Source: VAZQ01 sp963771845 (GTDB taxonomy: Bacteria; Pseudomonadota; Alphaproteobacteria; Rhizobiales; Xanthobacteraceae). From it: a stretch of DNA of 64,000 nt. Positions within the stretch are counted from its first letter, which is position 1; the number at the start of each line of letters is the position of its first letter. A program made the position numbers and the translations under genes. Under the pieces are notes generated by a model. The model ran no database searches, was not told where the DNA came from, and saw only the letters and a list, made by a program, of their open reading frames with translations. Positions 40,291-49,775 of this stretch are shown in pieces. Location of the stretch: NCBI GenBank assembly GCA_963771845.1, contig CAVYVC010000005.1:158620-222619 (forward strand), read 5' to 3'.

Positions 40291-41727
40291 TCATAGACTT
40301 GCACGCGAAGGCCGAGGATTCTGAGGCGACAGGCTGCCCACCGTCGAGAGGAGCGAGTAGGAGGCGACGATGCGGTCGTGCTGGGCCGTGACAAGGGCCA
40401 CTCTCGCATTGACCAGGGTCTGCTGCGCGTTGAGCACGTCGAGCGTGGTGCGCTGGCCGACGCGGGCCTCTTCGCGCACGCCGTTGAGTGCAACCTCGGC
40501 TGCCGTCACCTGCGCCTGTGAGGCATTGATCTGCGCCTTGGCCGCCTGGAGCTGGCCCCAGGCTTGGACGATCTGGGACTGGACCTGATCGCGCGCGGTG
40601 TCGAGGTCGAGCCGGCGCTGTCCCAGCGTTTCCTTGGATTGCCGGATGGCGGCGTACTCGGCGCCGCCCTGATAGAGCGGCACCGTGAGCTGCGCGGCCA
40701 GCGATGCGGAGGTGTTTTCCAGGATGAGAAGCGAATTGCCAGAGCCGTAGTTCTTCTGGGCGGTGCCGACCGCCTGCAGGACCGGGTAGAGCGCCCCTTC
40801 CGCGACCTTTACCTGAAGGAGAGCGACATCGACGTTGTACATGGCCGCGGTGATGGAGGGATTTTCGCTGCGGCCGCGCGCGACCGCGCCGTCGATGCTG
40901 GGGGGCGAAAAACGGTCGACCGGAGCGGCGGGAGCGAGCCGTGCCGGTGGTTCCACGCCGATCACCTGCCGGTAGTTGGCGCGCGACGTGATATAGTTCG
41001 ATTCCGCCGAAGCGAGTTGCGCCCTGCCTGACGCCAGACTTGATTCCGCCTGTGCGACGTCGGTGCGCGTCACTTCGCCCGCGGCGAAACGGTCGCGGGT
41101 CTGGCGCAGCGTCACTTCCAGCACGTTGACGTTGCTGCGCTGGAGTTCGAGAATTGCCGCGTCGCGCAGCAGGTTCATATAGGCTGTGGCCGCACTGAGC
41201 AGCACGCCCTGCTCCGTGGAACGCAACGTCTCGCGCGCGGCAAAGACCTGTCCCTCCGCTTGCCTGGTGCGATTGCCGGTCTGGAAGCCGTTGTAGAGCG
41301 TCTGCGTCGTGGTCACTCCGAAGCTCGACACCGCCGCCGCGCCTTTGTTCTGGAGATAAAGCGGGCCGCCGGCATTCGGAGGCGAGGTTTGCACCGACTT
41401 GGTGATCGTATCGAGATACTGCTCCGTGAGGCTTACGGTTCCGCTGACGCGCGGCCGATAGCCGGAAAGCGCGGTGCCGACGTTTTCATCGACGGCGCGG
41501 GTTGCGGCGCGCTGCGAGTTGAGCTGGGGATTGTTCTGGTACGCGAGGACCAGTGCCTCTTCCATGGTGCCGACACCGGCCCCCGCCGCCGCGACGATGC
41601 GGATCTCGGGCGACACTCCTCTCTGATCAGCGGCAAGTGCAAGGCCAAGCGTCCCGGCCGTGGCGAACACAACGAGCGCGCCAAACCATGCGCGCTCCCG
41701 CCACCGCTCCCTGACGTGACACAACAT
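40291..41727 (-). CDS. tolC: TolC-family outer membrane channel, C-terminus frameshifted
   Basis: The protein has about 478 residues: a signal peptide (to about residue 37 from the ATG) and two OEP repeats typical of type I secretion channels (ALVLAYQNNPQLNSQRAATR; TLDVLNAQQTLVNARVALV). In the current frame it ends SLSPQNPRPSRASL at 40291. In the next frame the family tail LGLRVQVYDAMVHYQQVRDA and GVRIPDGR follows and stops at 40224. One extra C (G on the plus strand, 40316-40317) accounts for the shift. GTG 41739 is an alternative start. It is paired upstream with an isoaspartyl-methyltransferase-like gene, as in other Rhizobiales. It could serve the membrane fusion protein at 4571. Confidence 0.88.
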   Translation of the reverse strand: MLCHVRERWRERAWFGALVVFATAGTLGLALAADQRGVSPEIRIVAAAGAGVGTMEEALVLAYQNNPQLNSQRAATRAVDENVGTALSGYRPRVSGTVSLTEQYLDTITKSVQTSPPNAGGPLYLQNKGAAAVSSFGVTTTQTLYNGFQTGNRTRQAEGQVFAARETLRSTEQGVLLSAATAYMNLLRDAAILELQRSNVNVLEVTLRQTRDRFAAGEVTRTDVAQAESSLASGRAQLASAESNYITSRANYRQVIGVEPPARLAPAAPVDRFSPPSIDGAVARGRSENPSITAAMYNVDVALLQVKVAEGALYPVLQAVGTAQKNYGSGNSLLILENTSASLAAQLTVPLYQGGAEYAAIRQSKETLGQRRLDLDTARDQVQSQIVQAWGQLQAAKAQINASQAQVTAAEVALNGVREEARVGQRTTLDVLNAQQTLVNARVALVTAQHDRIVASYSLLSTVGSLSPQNPRPSRASL

Positions 41728-41930
41728 ACGCCGCCCCACGCACCCGCGTGCTGCCTCGCACGCGATGCAGCCCGACCCACTGAAACACTGGGCGCCAAAG
41801 TTACCCGAATTACGGCGGACAGGGCGAGCGAACTGCTTGGAAATCCGGGTTTTCTACAAAAAGAGGCCGGCTGGTGTTCCAGAGCCACACATGCGATTAA
41901 AGCGCTCTTTCGGCGCGCTCGAATTGCTGC

Positions 41931-42596
41931 TCAGAACACGAATGTGGACGGCTCGGCAAACCCTGGGAGGAGCGCGGCTGCCGCGTCGAAAACGGGCCAG
42001 CCGCTCACGTTTCCACCCACGCAGCGGTAAAGTATCACCCGCCCGGCGGGGCCGCGCCCCATAATGGCAATGAGCCGCCCCTCCTCCTTGAGCTGGCCGA
42101 ACAGGCTCTTCGGCACAACCTCGGTCGCGCCATCGAGAAAAATCACGTCATAGGGCGCGCGGGCGGGCCAGCCTTTGATCGCGGGGCCGTTGACCACCGA
42201 AACATTGCTCGTATGCAGATCGCTCAACGCCTGTTCGGCCGATTTGGCGAGCACCGGATCCTCTTCGAGCGCGACCACCGATTGCGCCAGCCGGGCGAGC
42301 ACGGCCGAGGAATAGCCCATTGCACAACCGACATCGAGCACGCGGTCACTCGCGCCGACGGCGGCCGCCTGAGCCATTTTGGCGAGCACCATAGGCTTGA
42401 GAAGCCGGCGCGCGGGCTGCTCATTGGTGCCGAGGGGAAGATCGAGATCTGCATAGGCAAACTCGGCATGGGATGCCGGGACGAAGCGCTCGCGCGGGAT
42501 TTCCAGCATCGCCGCGATGATGCGCAGATCGTGCACGTCGTTGGGGCGAATTTGGCCATCGACCATCATGCGGCGTGCCGCGGCAAAGTCGGTCAT
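41931..42596 (-). CDS. Protein-L-isoaspartate O-methyltransferase family protein
   Basis: The 221-residue protein starts MTDFAAARRMMVDGQIRPND and has PCMT motifs: RFVPASHAEFAYADLDLPLG, the SAM loop VLDVGCAMGYSSAVLARL and VVNGPAIKGWPARAPYDVI. It repairs isoaspartyl residues or, in this TolC-linked Rhizobiales subgroup, has a role not known to me. It ends about 200 bases before the TolC start on the same strand. Confidence 0.9.
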   Translation of the reverse strand: MTDFAAARRMMVDGQIRPNDVHDLRIIAAMLEIPRERFVPASHAEFAYADLDLPLGTNEQPARRLLKPMVLAKMAQAAAVGASDRVLDVGCAMGYSSAVLARLAQSVVALEEDPVLAKSAEQALSDLHTSNVSVVNGPAIKGWPARAPYDVIFLDGATEVVPKSLFGQLKEEGRLIAIMGRGPAGRVILYRCVGGNVSGWPVFDAAAALLPGFAEPSTFVF

Positions 42597-43073
42597 TGGC
42601 GCAGTTCCAAAGAGGGCTGACTGCCTCTCTTAGCGACAGTGGGGCAAAACTGGCAAGCGGGGCTGGGCCGCAAAGGCGTGAAAACCCGACGCGTACTGCT
42701 CAGTGACATACCCCCATCGCGGCAGGCCATGCCGCGGGCCGCGCCCAGGGGCGCAGGCGGTGGCATGCATTAATGACGGCACTGATTTTGTTGAGCAATT
42801 TCCGTTCATTCCGAAGAATTACCAATCTAAGCGTGCTTTTCCGGAAGAATATAAATCATTGGTTGAGGGCGCAACCCTCACGGAGCATGACGTATCCGCC
42901 CGCAATGCCGCTTTGTGAATCGGAGTCCGAGGGCTTGCATGCAGGCGGCGGAGCTTTCGCCGAAACGAACCTGGAGCGCCGCGCAAGATGCTCCGGTTGC
43001 CCGTCACCACTTGCTCCTATATAGCGAACAAGCTGGCAGTGATGATGTCGTTCATCTCTCTCCGCAGAGCTGG
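42597..43073. other. Intergenic region before the tRNA pair
   Basis: These 477 bases lie between the isoaspartyl methyltransferase start and tRNA-Cys. Short open frames (e.g. 42703-42918) have no ribosome site and no recognisable domain. The tRNA promoter should lie near the right end. Confidence 0.35.
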
Positions 43074-43147
43074 GGCCACGTGGCGGAGTGGTTACGCAAC
43101 GGTCTGCAAAACCGTGTACACCGGTTCAATTCCGGTCGTGGCCTCCA
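43074..43147 (+). tRNA. tRNA-Cys (GCA)
   Basis: The acceptor GGCCACG pairs with CGTGGCC, the anticodon arm ACGGT-CTGCAAA-ACCGT gives anticodon GCA, and the T arm is ACCGG-TTCAATT-CCGGT. U is the discriminator and CCA is encoded at 43145-43147. Confidence 0.95.
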
Positions 43148-43231
43148 TCTTTGCGGAAAGTGCAACTGCCCAGGCTTGAGGCTTTGCAAGCAGGCGCTGC
43201 CTTGTTATAGGCGAAGCGCTTTCTGCCCTGC

Positions 43232-43306
43232 TCCCCGGTAGCTCAGCGGTAGAGCAACCGGCTGTTAACCGGTTGGTCGTTGGTTCGAATCCGACCCGGG
43301 GAGCCA
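43232..43306 (+). tRNA. tRNA-Asn (GTT)
   Basis: The acceptor TCCCCGG pairs with CCGGGGA, the anticodon arm ACCGG-CTGTTAA-CCGGT gives GTT, and the T arm is GTTGG-TTCGAAT-CCGAC. G is the discriminator and CCA is encoded at 43304-43306. Accessory sequence begins right after it. Confidence 0.95.
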
Positions 43307-43728
43307 AATAAAATCAATGACTTAGCCGGAAAGACGCCTCTCGCAAGATTGCCGAAAACGCCTCTTTGACAACAATCCTGACAACAACGCGCAAATCTCG
43401 TGAGAAGCCCACCCATGCACGCTGGCGATGGCGGGGGCATGTCGGGGCAAGGTAATGCCGCCTGGGCGCACGGGTGGGCATTTCTACGCCTTTGCGCGCC
43501 AATCGGGGGATTCCCGAGGCAACTCAATGACCTGCGGGCACGGGCGGATTGGTGACGTGTGGGTGGCCGATCTGGATCGGAGATGGCAGGCACTCGGGTC
43601 GGTGCCGTAATAACAGGGTGCAGAAAGGACACGCTCTGTCAGCGAGTTTTTTGACGCCGCCGACCTGCCGCGAAAGTGCCCTATTTGCGTCAGGTTAATG
43701 CACGGCAGCCCGGGAATGGGGGGGTTCG
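43307..43728. other. Region downstream of tRNA-Asn
   Basis: These 422 bases separate the tRNA from the first truncated gene. Short frames exist on both strands but none has a ribosome site or recognised domain. I saw no second copy of the tRNA 3' end here that would mark an attachment site. Confidence 0.35.
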
Positions 43729-43893
43729 TTGCGCGCCATCGCTGCAGGAGCCACTGCTGCAATAACTATTGCCGTGTGCGCCGCTGTTGTACTCCGAGCG
43801 ACACAAACCCCTCCTCCTACGGATTGCGATACGTATGCCGCCAGTCCGCTCGACCCTGGACGCGTGACCGATGGCGTTCCTTTCGAGAAGGAA
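43729..43893 (+). pseudogene. N-terminal fragment of a secreted Sel1-repeat-type protein
   Basis: From TTG 43729 (with a G-rich site upstream) the frame encodes a signal peptide (MRAIAAGATAAITIAVCAAV) and then DCDTYAASPLDPGRVTDGVP. This resembles the N-terminus of secreted Sel1/TPR-repeat proteins of rhizobia (CDxxAASPxDP). The similarity stops near VPFEK and unrelated sequence follows; the frame ends at 43941. No Sel1 repeats remain. Confidence 0.5.
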
Positions 43894-43949
43894 TCGTGCA
43901 CCACGCGCAACGCCTTTGGATTTTATCCGACGTACACCTGACATGCGTA

Positions 43950-44655
43950 CGCGAGCAAAGGTCGACCCGACCTTTAGGTGAAGCATTTTGGATTCCGTCA
44001 CTCCGAGCAATCTTTTCCACTCTGCTAGCTGGAGAGAGCAGTATCGATATTCGGCAATGCGCGCTGACCGGCAGTCACATTCTCTCAGCCGAAACTCTTG
44101 ATCACGCTCGTTTTGAATTAGAGCAAGCAGGATTCGAGCCTCCGCATGATATTGAGCAGCACGAATTCGTCAGCGACGGTTTCGGGCTTGGTGATCTATC
44201 CTCAGATGGTCAAACGGACAACATGCCCTTTGGCCCTCTCATCAAGGATACAGATTCCCGCAGACCCTATGCCATCGCTGGCAACTCGGAGGATTACAAC
44301 GGGGCTGCGCGATCCAATGATCAGTCCGTAGACGGAGGCGTGCGATCTGGGGAAAGTGCGAGCAAGCAAGCCGATGAAAGTACAGGGGGGGGGCGCGCGC
44401 GAGGACAGGCCACACCAGCAGAGAGAAATAGGAGAACGCAATGGATGCGTTCATACGTCGTTCCAGAGGGTAAGGGCAAAGGAACTGAGGCGGCGCCACC
44501 TTCAGGCCAGTTCGAGCGTAACGCCGCAATAGATGAAGCTGCGATGAAGGCAGTAATTATGTATGAGGAAAATCGAAAGCCGATAGTTGAGCGAATGCCT
44601 CATTTGAATCCGGGGTATGACATTGTCTCTCGGGCTCGCAATACGATCGCGCCGT
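43950..44655 (+). pseudogene. Fragment ending in a DUF3883-like domain
   Basis: A long open frame carries, near its end, the segment RTQWMRSYVVPEG and then FERNAAIDEAAMKAVIMYEE, RMPHLNPGYDIVSR. This is the DUF3883 pattern (NPGYDI.SR), a domain at the end of large helicases, ATPases and restriction-like defence proteins. It breaks off at about 44655, where the Mo-hydroxylase fragment begins, so the 3' end is missing. No start can be fixed. The first part, before about 44200, shows no domain. Confidence 0.5.
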
Positions 44656-44839
44656 CGACGAAGGCCGCCAAGTAGTGACACCCGGAGACGGCCGTGCCGT
44701 TCACCAGCACCGTGCAGCAGCCGCACATGCCCTGGCCGCAGCTTTCGCGCGCGCCCGAGACCTCGACGAGATTGTGGTGCGGCTTGATCTCGGCTGCGAC
44801 CGGCTCGCCGTTGAGGGTGAAACTGATCGTGCGAGTCAT
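44655..44839 (-). pseudogene. Molybdenum hydroxylase small [2Fe-2S] subunit, 5' fragment
   Basis: From ATG 44839 the frame encodes MTRTISFTLNGEPVAAEIKP and then ESCGQGMCGCCTVLVNGTAV, the plant-ferredoxin-like Fe-S site of CoxS/XdhA-type small subunits, to about AAFVDGA. About 60 of the usual 155 residues remain; the second Fe-S domain is missing. The ATG overlaps the stop of the large subunit (ATGA). Confidence 0.8.
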
Positions 44840-47143
44840 TCCTCGTCCTCGATCGGCTTGTTGTCCTTGGCGCGCAGCGCGCGGAAGACGGTTTCGGCGT
44901 TGAGCGGAAGCTCGGTGAGGCGGACGCCGCAGGCGTCCTCGATGGCGTTGGCGATGGCTGGCGACGCGCAGAAGGTCGCGGTCTCGCCTACGCCCTTGGC
45001 GCCGAACGGACCGTTCGATTGATGGGCGTCGACCGCTTCGTTCTCCATCACAAGCGGCAGGTCGAGGGTTCCCGGGATCTTGTAGTCGGCGAGCGAAGCG
45101 TTGGTCACCTGGCCGGCATCGATATGCATCTTCTCGAACATAGTGAAGCCGAGCTGCATCAGCGATGCGCCGGAAATCTGCGTCTCGACGATTTTCGGAT
45201 TCACCGGCTTGCCGCAATCCACCACGTTGATGAGCCGCGCGATCCGCACCTGGCCGGTCTCGGTATCGACCTCGACCTCAGCGCCCGCGGCAGCGCACAT
45301 CCAGAACGGCGTCGCATTGGGCGTGAGCCCGGTCGTCGGATCGGGTGATACGTAATCCGGCTTGTAGCTGCCGGTGCCGACGATATTGCCGGCCTGCATG
45401 CCGTATTTCTTCTGGAACAGCGCAGCAAGCGGAATGTTGCTGCCCTCGGGCTCGCCGACGTCGCGCGCCAGCGCCTTGATCTTGGCGCGCGCATCTTCCG
45501 CCGCCAGCTGCACCGCGTGGCCCATATGGAACAGCGAGCGTGAGCCCAGCGTGCCCATGTCGTAGGGCGTCACGTCGGTGTCGCGCTGCACTACCTTGAC
45601 GCTTTCGGCCGGGATATTGAGCATCTCGCCGACCATCTGGGTCATGGCGGTGTCGGAACCCTGGCCCATGTCGACCGTGCCGCAATGAAGGGTGGTGCTG
45701 CCGTCGGCGGCGATGATGACGTTGGCGACCGAGGTGGTGGGCGAAATTACCGCCTTGATCGCCACCGCGAGGCCGCGGCCGCGACGTAGCGTGCCGGTGC
45801 CGCGGTCGAGCGGCCGCGTCCAGTTCAGGCGCTCGGCCACGCGCTCAAGCGCGCGCTCGTGCTTGGCGTTCTCCAAAATCTGGCCGGTCGCATGCGGGCG
45901 GCCTTCGCGCATGATGTTCTTTCGGCGGAATTCGAGCGGATCGAGCTTGAGCGCGCGCGCGATCATGTCGGTGTGGCTCTCATAGGCCCATACCAGCTGT
46001 GGAATGCCGAAGCCGCGCAGCGCCCCCGCCGGCGGCAGATTGGTGTAGAGCGCGTAGGAATCGATCCAGACATTGTCGATGTCGTAGGGGCCCGACGCGG
46101 TGAAGCCCGACTTCTGCGTCACCCGCGGGCCGATATCGGCATAGGCGCCGCCGTTCCACCACACCTCGCATTTGCGCGCGGTGATGCGGCCGGTCTTGTC
46201 GACGCCGGTCTTGATGCGGAACGTGCTGGGATGCTTGGTGATGGTGTAGAACTGCTCCTCCATGGTGAGCGCGACCTTGACCGGCCGCCGCACGATCATA
46301 GAGAGCGCGGTCACCAGCGCTTCGAGCTTGATGTAGAGCTTGCCGCCGAAGCCGCCGCCGAGATAGGGAACCTTGATGCGCACGCGGTTCTCCGGCCAGC
46401 CGATGAGGCGCGCGATCTCGGTGCGCACGAACGATGGTCCCTGGGCCGCGCTATAGATCGTGAGGCCTGAACTCCTTCCAATCGCCGATCGACGCATAGG
46501 GCTCGAGCGCGACGTGCAGGCACTTCTGCGTGCGGAACGTGTGCTCGAACACGTGCGCGGCAGCGGCGAAGGCCTTGTCGACGTCGCCCCGCCGCAGCTT
46601 GTAATCGAGCGCGATATTGGTGCCCTTGCGGCCCTTGAGATGCTTGAGATCGGCGAAGGTGCCGGCGGGACGCAGCTCCTCGTGCACCAATGTCTTGTTG
46701 TCGGCGGCCTCGACCTCGTCGTAGATCGCCGGCAGCTCTTCGTAGTCCGCGACAATGAGCTGCACCGCCTCCTCCGCGATGTGCGGGTCGGCAGCGATGA
46801 CGACCGCGACCGGCTCGCCGACGTAATGCACCTTGTGGATGGCAAGGATCGGCTGGTCGTGGAACGCCGGGCCGTAATAGGGCTCCGGGATGACCTTGCG
46901 CACGTCCTCGGAGGTGACGACGCGGTAGACTCCCGGCACCTTCTTCGCCGCGCTGGTGTCGATCGATTTGATACGGCCGTGCGCGACGGTGCTGCGAAAG
47001 ATCTTTCCCTGCAGCATGCCGGGTAGCCGCATGGTGTGGGTGTACTCGGCACGCCCCGTGACCTTCTCGCGCGCCTCGAGCCGCGGCAGCGAGCGCCCGA
47101 CTTGGCTGCCGACCTGGCTGACTTGCATCGTCGTTGTTGCCAT
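44836..47143 (-). pseudogene. Molybdenum hydroxylase (xanthine dehydrogenase family) large subunit, frameshifted
   Basis: The full-length gene (about 768 codons) starts at ATG 47143 with MATTTMQVSQVGSQVGRSL. The first 230 residues are in one frame (EKVTGRAEYTHTMRLPGML and others, to ASIGDWKEFR) and the rest in the next (LTIYSAAQGPSFVRTEIARL, PYLGGGFGGKLYIKLEA, PPAGALRGFGIPQLVWAYE, GVGETATFCASPAIANAI). One extra C at 46464-46465 explains the shift. The RGFG site resembles 4-hydroxybenzoyl-CoA reductase-type or related Mo enzymes rather than form I CO dehydrogenase (AYxCSFR). It binds the molybdenum cofactor and hydroxylates the substrate. TAATG and ATGA overlaps tie it to its partner genes. 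Confidence 0.85.
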
Positions 47144-47600
47144 TAGTGGGTCGCTCCGTTGCTGCTGAGTGCCTGTCGTACGGCGCGCGCGACATAGACG
47201 CGTAGAAGCTCGCGCTTGTAGGCGGCCGATCCGCGCACGTCCGAGATGCACTCCGCTTCGTCCACCGCGGCATCGCCGGCGCGCGCGAGGGTCTTGTCGT
47301 CGATGGTCGCGCCGCTCAGCGTTTTTTCCGCTGCTTTGAGGCGGACGGCCTTCTCGGCCGCGGCGCTGACGACGACGCGGATGGACTTGACCCCCGAGCT
47401 GTCTCCCTCGATCGCCACCGCGACGCCAAGCGCGGGCCAGTCCTCCGCCGAGCCGGTGGTGACCTTGAGATAGGCCGCGCGCGTCTTGCCCTGCGCCGGA
47501 ATTTGCAACTCGGCGATCAGCTCGTTCTTCGCCAGCACGGTCTCGAAATAACCCGCGAACAGGTCCTCGACCGCGATGGTGTGCTCACCTTCGGGACGAA
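47143..47600 (-). pseudogene. Molybdenum hydroxylase FAD-binding (medium) subunit, 3' fragment
   Basis: The C-terminal part of a CoxM-type subunit: GEHTIAVEDLFAGYFETVLA, then LKVTTGSAEDWPALGVAVA and a tail typical of CO_deh_flav_C. The N-terminal FAD-binding half is missing; unrelated sequence begins at about 47600. The stop overlaps the start of the large subunit (TAATG at 47143). Confidence 0.8.
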
Positions 47601-47663
47601 AGTGCCGAGACACAGAAAGAAAAACATCGCCATCACAAAGACGGCAGCGATAGAGCCCCACAT
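47600..47663 (-). pseudogene. 5' fragment of a small membrane protein gene
   Basis: ATG 47663-47661 overlaps the TAA of the preceding gene and starts MWGSIAAVFVMAMFFFLCLG, one hydrophobic helix. The frame is cut off by the Mo-hydroxylase fragment after about 20 residues. Confidence 0.45.
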
Positions 47664-47911
47664 TATTTCTTATTCCATATCTCAATGAGACCTTGCATCT
47701 CCAGACGCCCATTATCTTTGGCCTCTCGCTCCGTCGCGAATGAGTCCGCAGACGTTTGCAATAGCCCTTCGTTATCAAGAATTTCCCAACGGTGGCGGTC
47801 AACATGCGCGTTGCATGGTCTAATTTTCAAGTAGTAAGGGTGTGGAGATTGCTTGGTCACGTAGCAAATATGGCACGGATCAGCCCAGTTGCGAACCGGC
47901 GCCTTATTCAA
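47663..47911 (-). CDS. Small Cys-containing protein of unknown function
   Basis: The 82-residue protein has an N-terminal CHICYV and later IRPCNAHVDRHRWEILDNEG, followed by TEREAKDNGRLEMQGLIEIW. It looks like a small nucleic-acid-binding or DUF-type protein of bradyrhizobia, but I cannot name it. The only start near is TTG 47911, within a short motif (CAAACTGACCCACTACC) that recurs at 55203, so its 5' end may be a mobile-element junction. It continues by overlap into the cut membrane-protein fragment. Confidence 0.4.
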   Translation of the reverse strand: MNKAPVRNWADPCHICYVTKQSPHPYYLKIRPCNAHVDRHRWEILDNEGLLQTSADSFATEREAKDNGRLEMQGLIEIWNKK

Positions 47912-48100
47912 ACTGACCCACTACCAGCTTTGCGTGGTACCCCATCATCCATGACGCTACGCTGAAACAGAAGGGATTGTCTGCGGATGGTGCAATCTTA
48001 CCGGGAGTCCTACTTCATTTGCGCATTGGAATCGCTATAATCCCTCCGCCTCGCCCTGCCTTCGTCTGGGGAAAGGGCAACCCTTGTGAAAGGAGCCTTT

Positions 48101-48796
48101 GTGAGGAAGAGAGTTAAAGCCTCATTTGATCCCAAAACATTTCTCGCCAAGGTGGGCGAGGGAAAAACGATATCCAAATATCGGAAGGATCAAGTTGTTT
48201 TCTCACAAGGACAGGTCGCGGACGCGGTTTTTTACATCCAGCAAGGCAAGATCAAGCTCACCGTCGTTTCCGAGCAAGGCAAGGAAGCGGTCGTTGCAGT
48301 CCTGGGACCAGGTCATTTTTTTGGCGAAGGATGTCTGAATGGCCATCCGCTGCGCATCGCAACAACGAGGGCGATCGATGAATGCGTGGTTACTCGCCTA
48401 GAGAAGGCGACCATGATCGCTACCATTCATAATGAGCCTGAGTTTTCCGAACTGTTCATGTCGTATCTGTTGACTCGGAACAGTCGCATTGAAGAGGACT
48501 TAGTCGACCAATTATTCAATTCGAGCGAAAAGCGCCTCGCCCGGCTTCTCCTTCTGCTTGCAAATTTCGGTAAGGAAGGCAAGCCGGAGCCGATCGTGGG
48601 AAAGTTTAGTCAGGAAACGCTTGCGGAGATGATCGGCACGACCCGATCGCGCGTGAGCTTTTTCATGAACAAATTCCGCAAATTGGGTTTTATCGAATAC
48701 AACGGGAAACTGGAAGTCCATAATTCCTTGTTGAACGTGGTTTTGTACGACCAGCCTGCGATCAAAACGACGGATGAGAGCACTTCCACTCGTTGA
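48101..48796 (+). CDS. Crp/Fnr-family transcriptional regulator
   Basis: The protein has about 231 residues. The cNMP-type beta-roll covers about 25-140 (YRKDQVVFSQGQVADAVFYI, GPGHFFGEGCLNG) and a winged HTH follows at about 165-220 (GKFSQETLAEMIGTTRSRVS, FFMNKFRKLGFIEY). The N-terminus has no Fnr-type Cys cluster. This subgroup of Crp-like proteins is common in bradyrhizobia, often several copies per genome, and I do not know its effector. AAAGGAG at 48089-48095 fits GTG 48101 well, better than GTG 48086. It is a complete gene within an otherwise decayed region. It differs from the cNMP-FeeM fusion at 3542, which has no HTH. Confidence 0.9.
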   Translation: MRKRVKASFDPKTFLAKVGEGKTISKYRKDQVVFSQGQVADAVFYIQQGKIKLTVVSEQGKEAVVAVLGPGHFFGEGCLNGHPLRIATTRAIDECVVTRLEKATMIATIHNEPEFSELFMSYLLTRNSRIEEDLVDQLFNSSEKRLARLLLLLANFGKEGKPEPIVGKFSQETLAEMIGTTRSRVSFFMNKFRKLGFIEYNGKLEVHNSLLNVVLYDQPAIKTTDESTSTR

Positions 48797-48858
48797 CAAC
48801 GGTTCCCGCAGCCGAAAACTATAGAAAGCGGCGCTAGCTCATTCGAAGGGGGTGTAAC

Positions 48859-49035
48859 ATGCAGTTTTCCGATGATTGTCGGAGTCGCGCCCTAGTACTT
48901 ATGGAGATAGCCAACGAATCCCCGAGATTTAAAGAACAGGCCCTTGCCCTCGCGGAATCGTGGCTGACACTTGCCAATATACATAACCGGTTCTGTTCTA
49001 ACCCATCTTATTCGGAAGCACTCGACGGCAAATGA
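48859..49035 (+). CDS. Small helical protein of unknown function
   Basis: The 58-residue protein starts MQFSDDCRSRALVLMEIANE and continues PRFKEQALALAESWLTLANI. It is amphipathic and helical, of a type I associate with many small bradyrhizobial orphan proteins. AAGGGGG lies upstream of the ATG. It begins 62 bases after the Crp-like gene and may be co-transcribed. Confidence 0.55.
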   Translation: MQFSDDCRSRALVLMEIANESPRFKEQALALAESWLTLANIHNRFCSNPSYSEALDGK

Positions 49036-49382
49036 TACAAACCATTGACCGTGATGCGGGTAAATGAAATTGGGAAACCCCGCAGAATAAATTGCGACAG
49101 AAGGGTCGAAATTAGGACAGTACCTGCGCGAAGTGACGCGCTTTCCAGGTTTCCTTGCCCTCGCGCAGCTTTTCTAAGTGGATCGAAAGATCATGGTTCT
49201 TTCTCTTGTGGAAGTCCGCCCGCGCCCCCATATAGAAATCTGCGAGGACGTCGATGCCGCAAGGCTCCGTCATTGGAAACCATCACGAGATCGAGCTGGT
49301 GCCGCCGGATGTACGCGCACCCTCTCTTTCGTGTGAAATCTCGTCCTATCAGATCCCAACCATGTCTTGCCTTAGCAGCCGG

Positions 49383-49421
49383 CATGCCAGTTGGAGCGTG
49401 ACATGCCAGTTGGAGGGTCAA
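49383..49421 (+). repeat. Tandem 19-bp duplication carrying a ribosome site
   Basis: CATGCCAGTTGGAGCGTGA is followed immediately by CATGCCAGTTGGAGGGTCA. The second copy, with GGAGG, ends right before the ATG of the gene at 49422. Confidence 0.7.
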
Positions 49422-49775
49422 ATGGCTTATTTCGACTACGGCGCCGCCGCGGAGCTATTCCCCGGCAGACAAAGGACGAAGATGATGGCAACCGTGGCGT
49501 ATATTAGATTTGCCGCAGCAGCGGAAGCAATCCGCTACGCAGTTGAGGAGATTCCAGCTAACTCGTTCCTGGGAACCTTCCTGGAGGTGAACGAGGAAAG
49601 GTTCGACTGCAATATCGCGGCGATCGCAGCATTGAGTTTGTCAGACACCGACCTAGCCGGTTCATTACCCCTACGTCTGTATAAAACCGCTCAGTCTGCT
49701 TGGCTTATAGGAAGCTTCTCCAATAGTTGCTCGAGGGCCTCTTTTCCTGCCCGATTGGCGGTCACCATGGTGTGA
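49422..49775 (+). CDS. Small protein of unknown function (ELFPGR type)
   Basis: The first 60 residues (MAYFDYGAAAELFPGRQRTK, IRFAAAAEAIRYAVEEIPAN, LEVNEERFD) match a small family I know from bradyrhizobia whose members end shortly after ERFD. Here the frame runs on for about 50 low-quality residues to 49775, so the true gene may be truncated or frameshifted near 49615. GGAGG lies five bases before the ATG. Confidence 0.5.
   Translation: MAYFDYGAAAELFPGRQRTKMMATVAYIRFAAAAEAIRYAVEEIPANSFLGTFLEVNEERFDCNIAAIAALSLSDTDLAGSLPLRLYKTAQSAWLIGSFSNSCSRASFPARLAVTMV

Noticed and set aside
43074..43306. Integrated element with attachment sites at the tRNA genes
   Set aside because: No tyrosine integrase follows the tRNAs and I could not find a second copy of either tRNA 3' end in the window. 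An element remains possible but is unproven.
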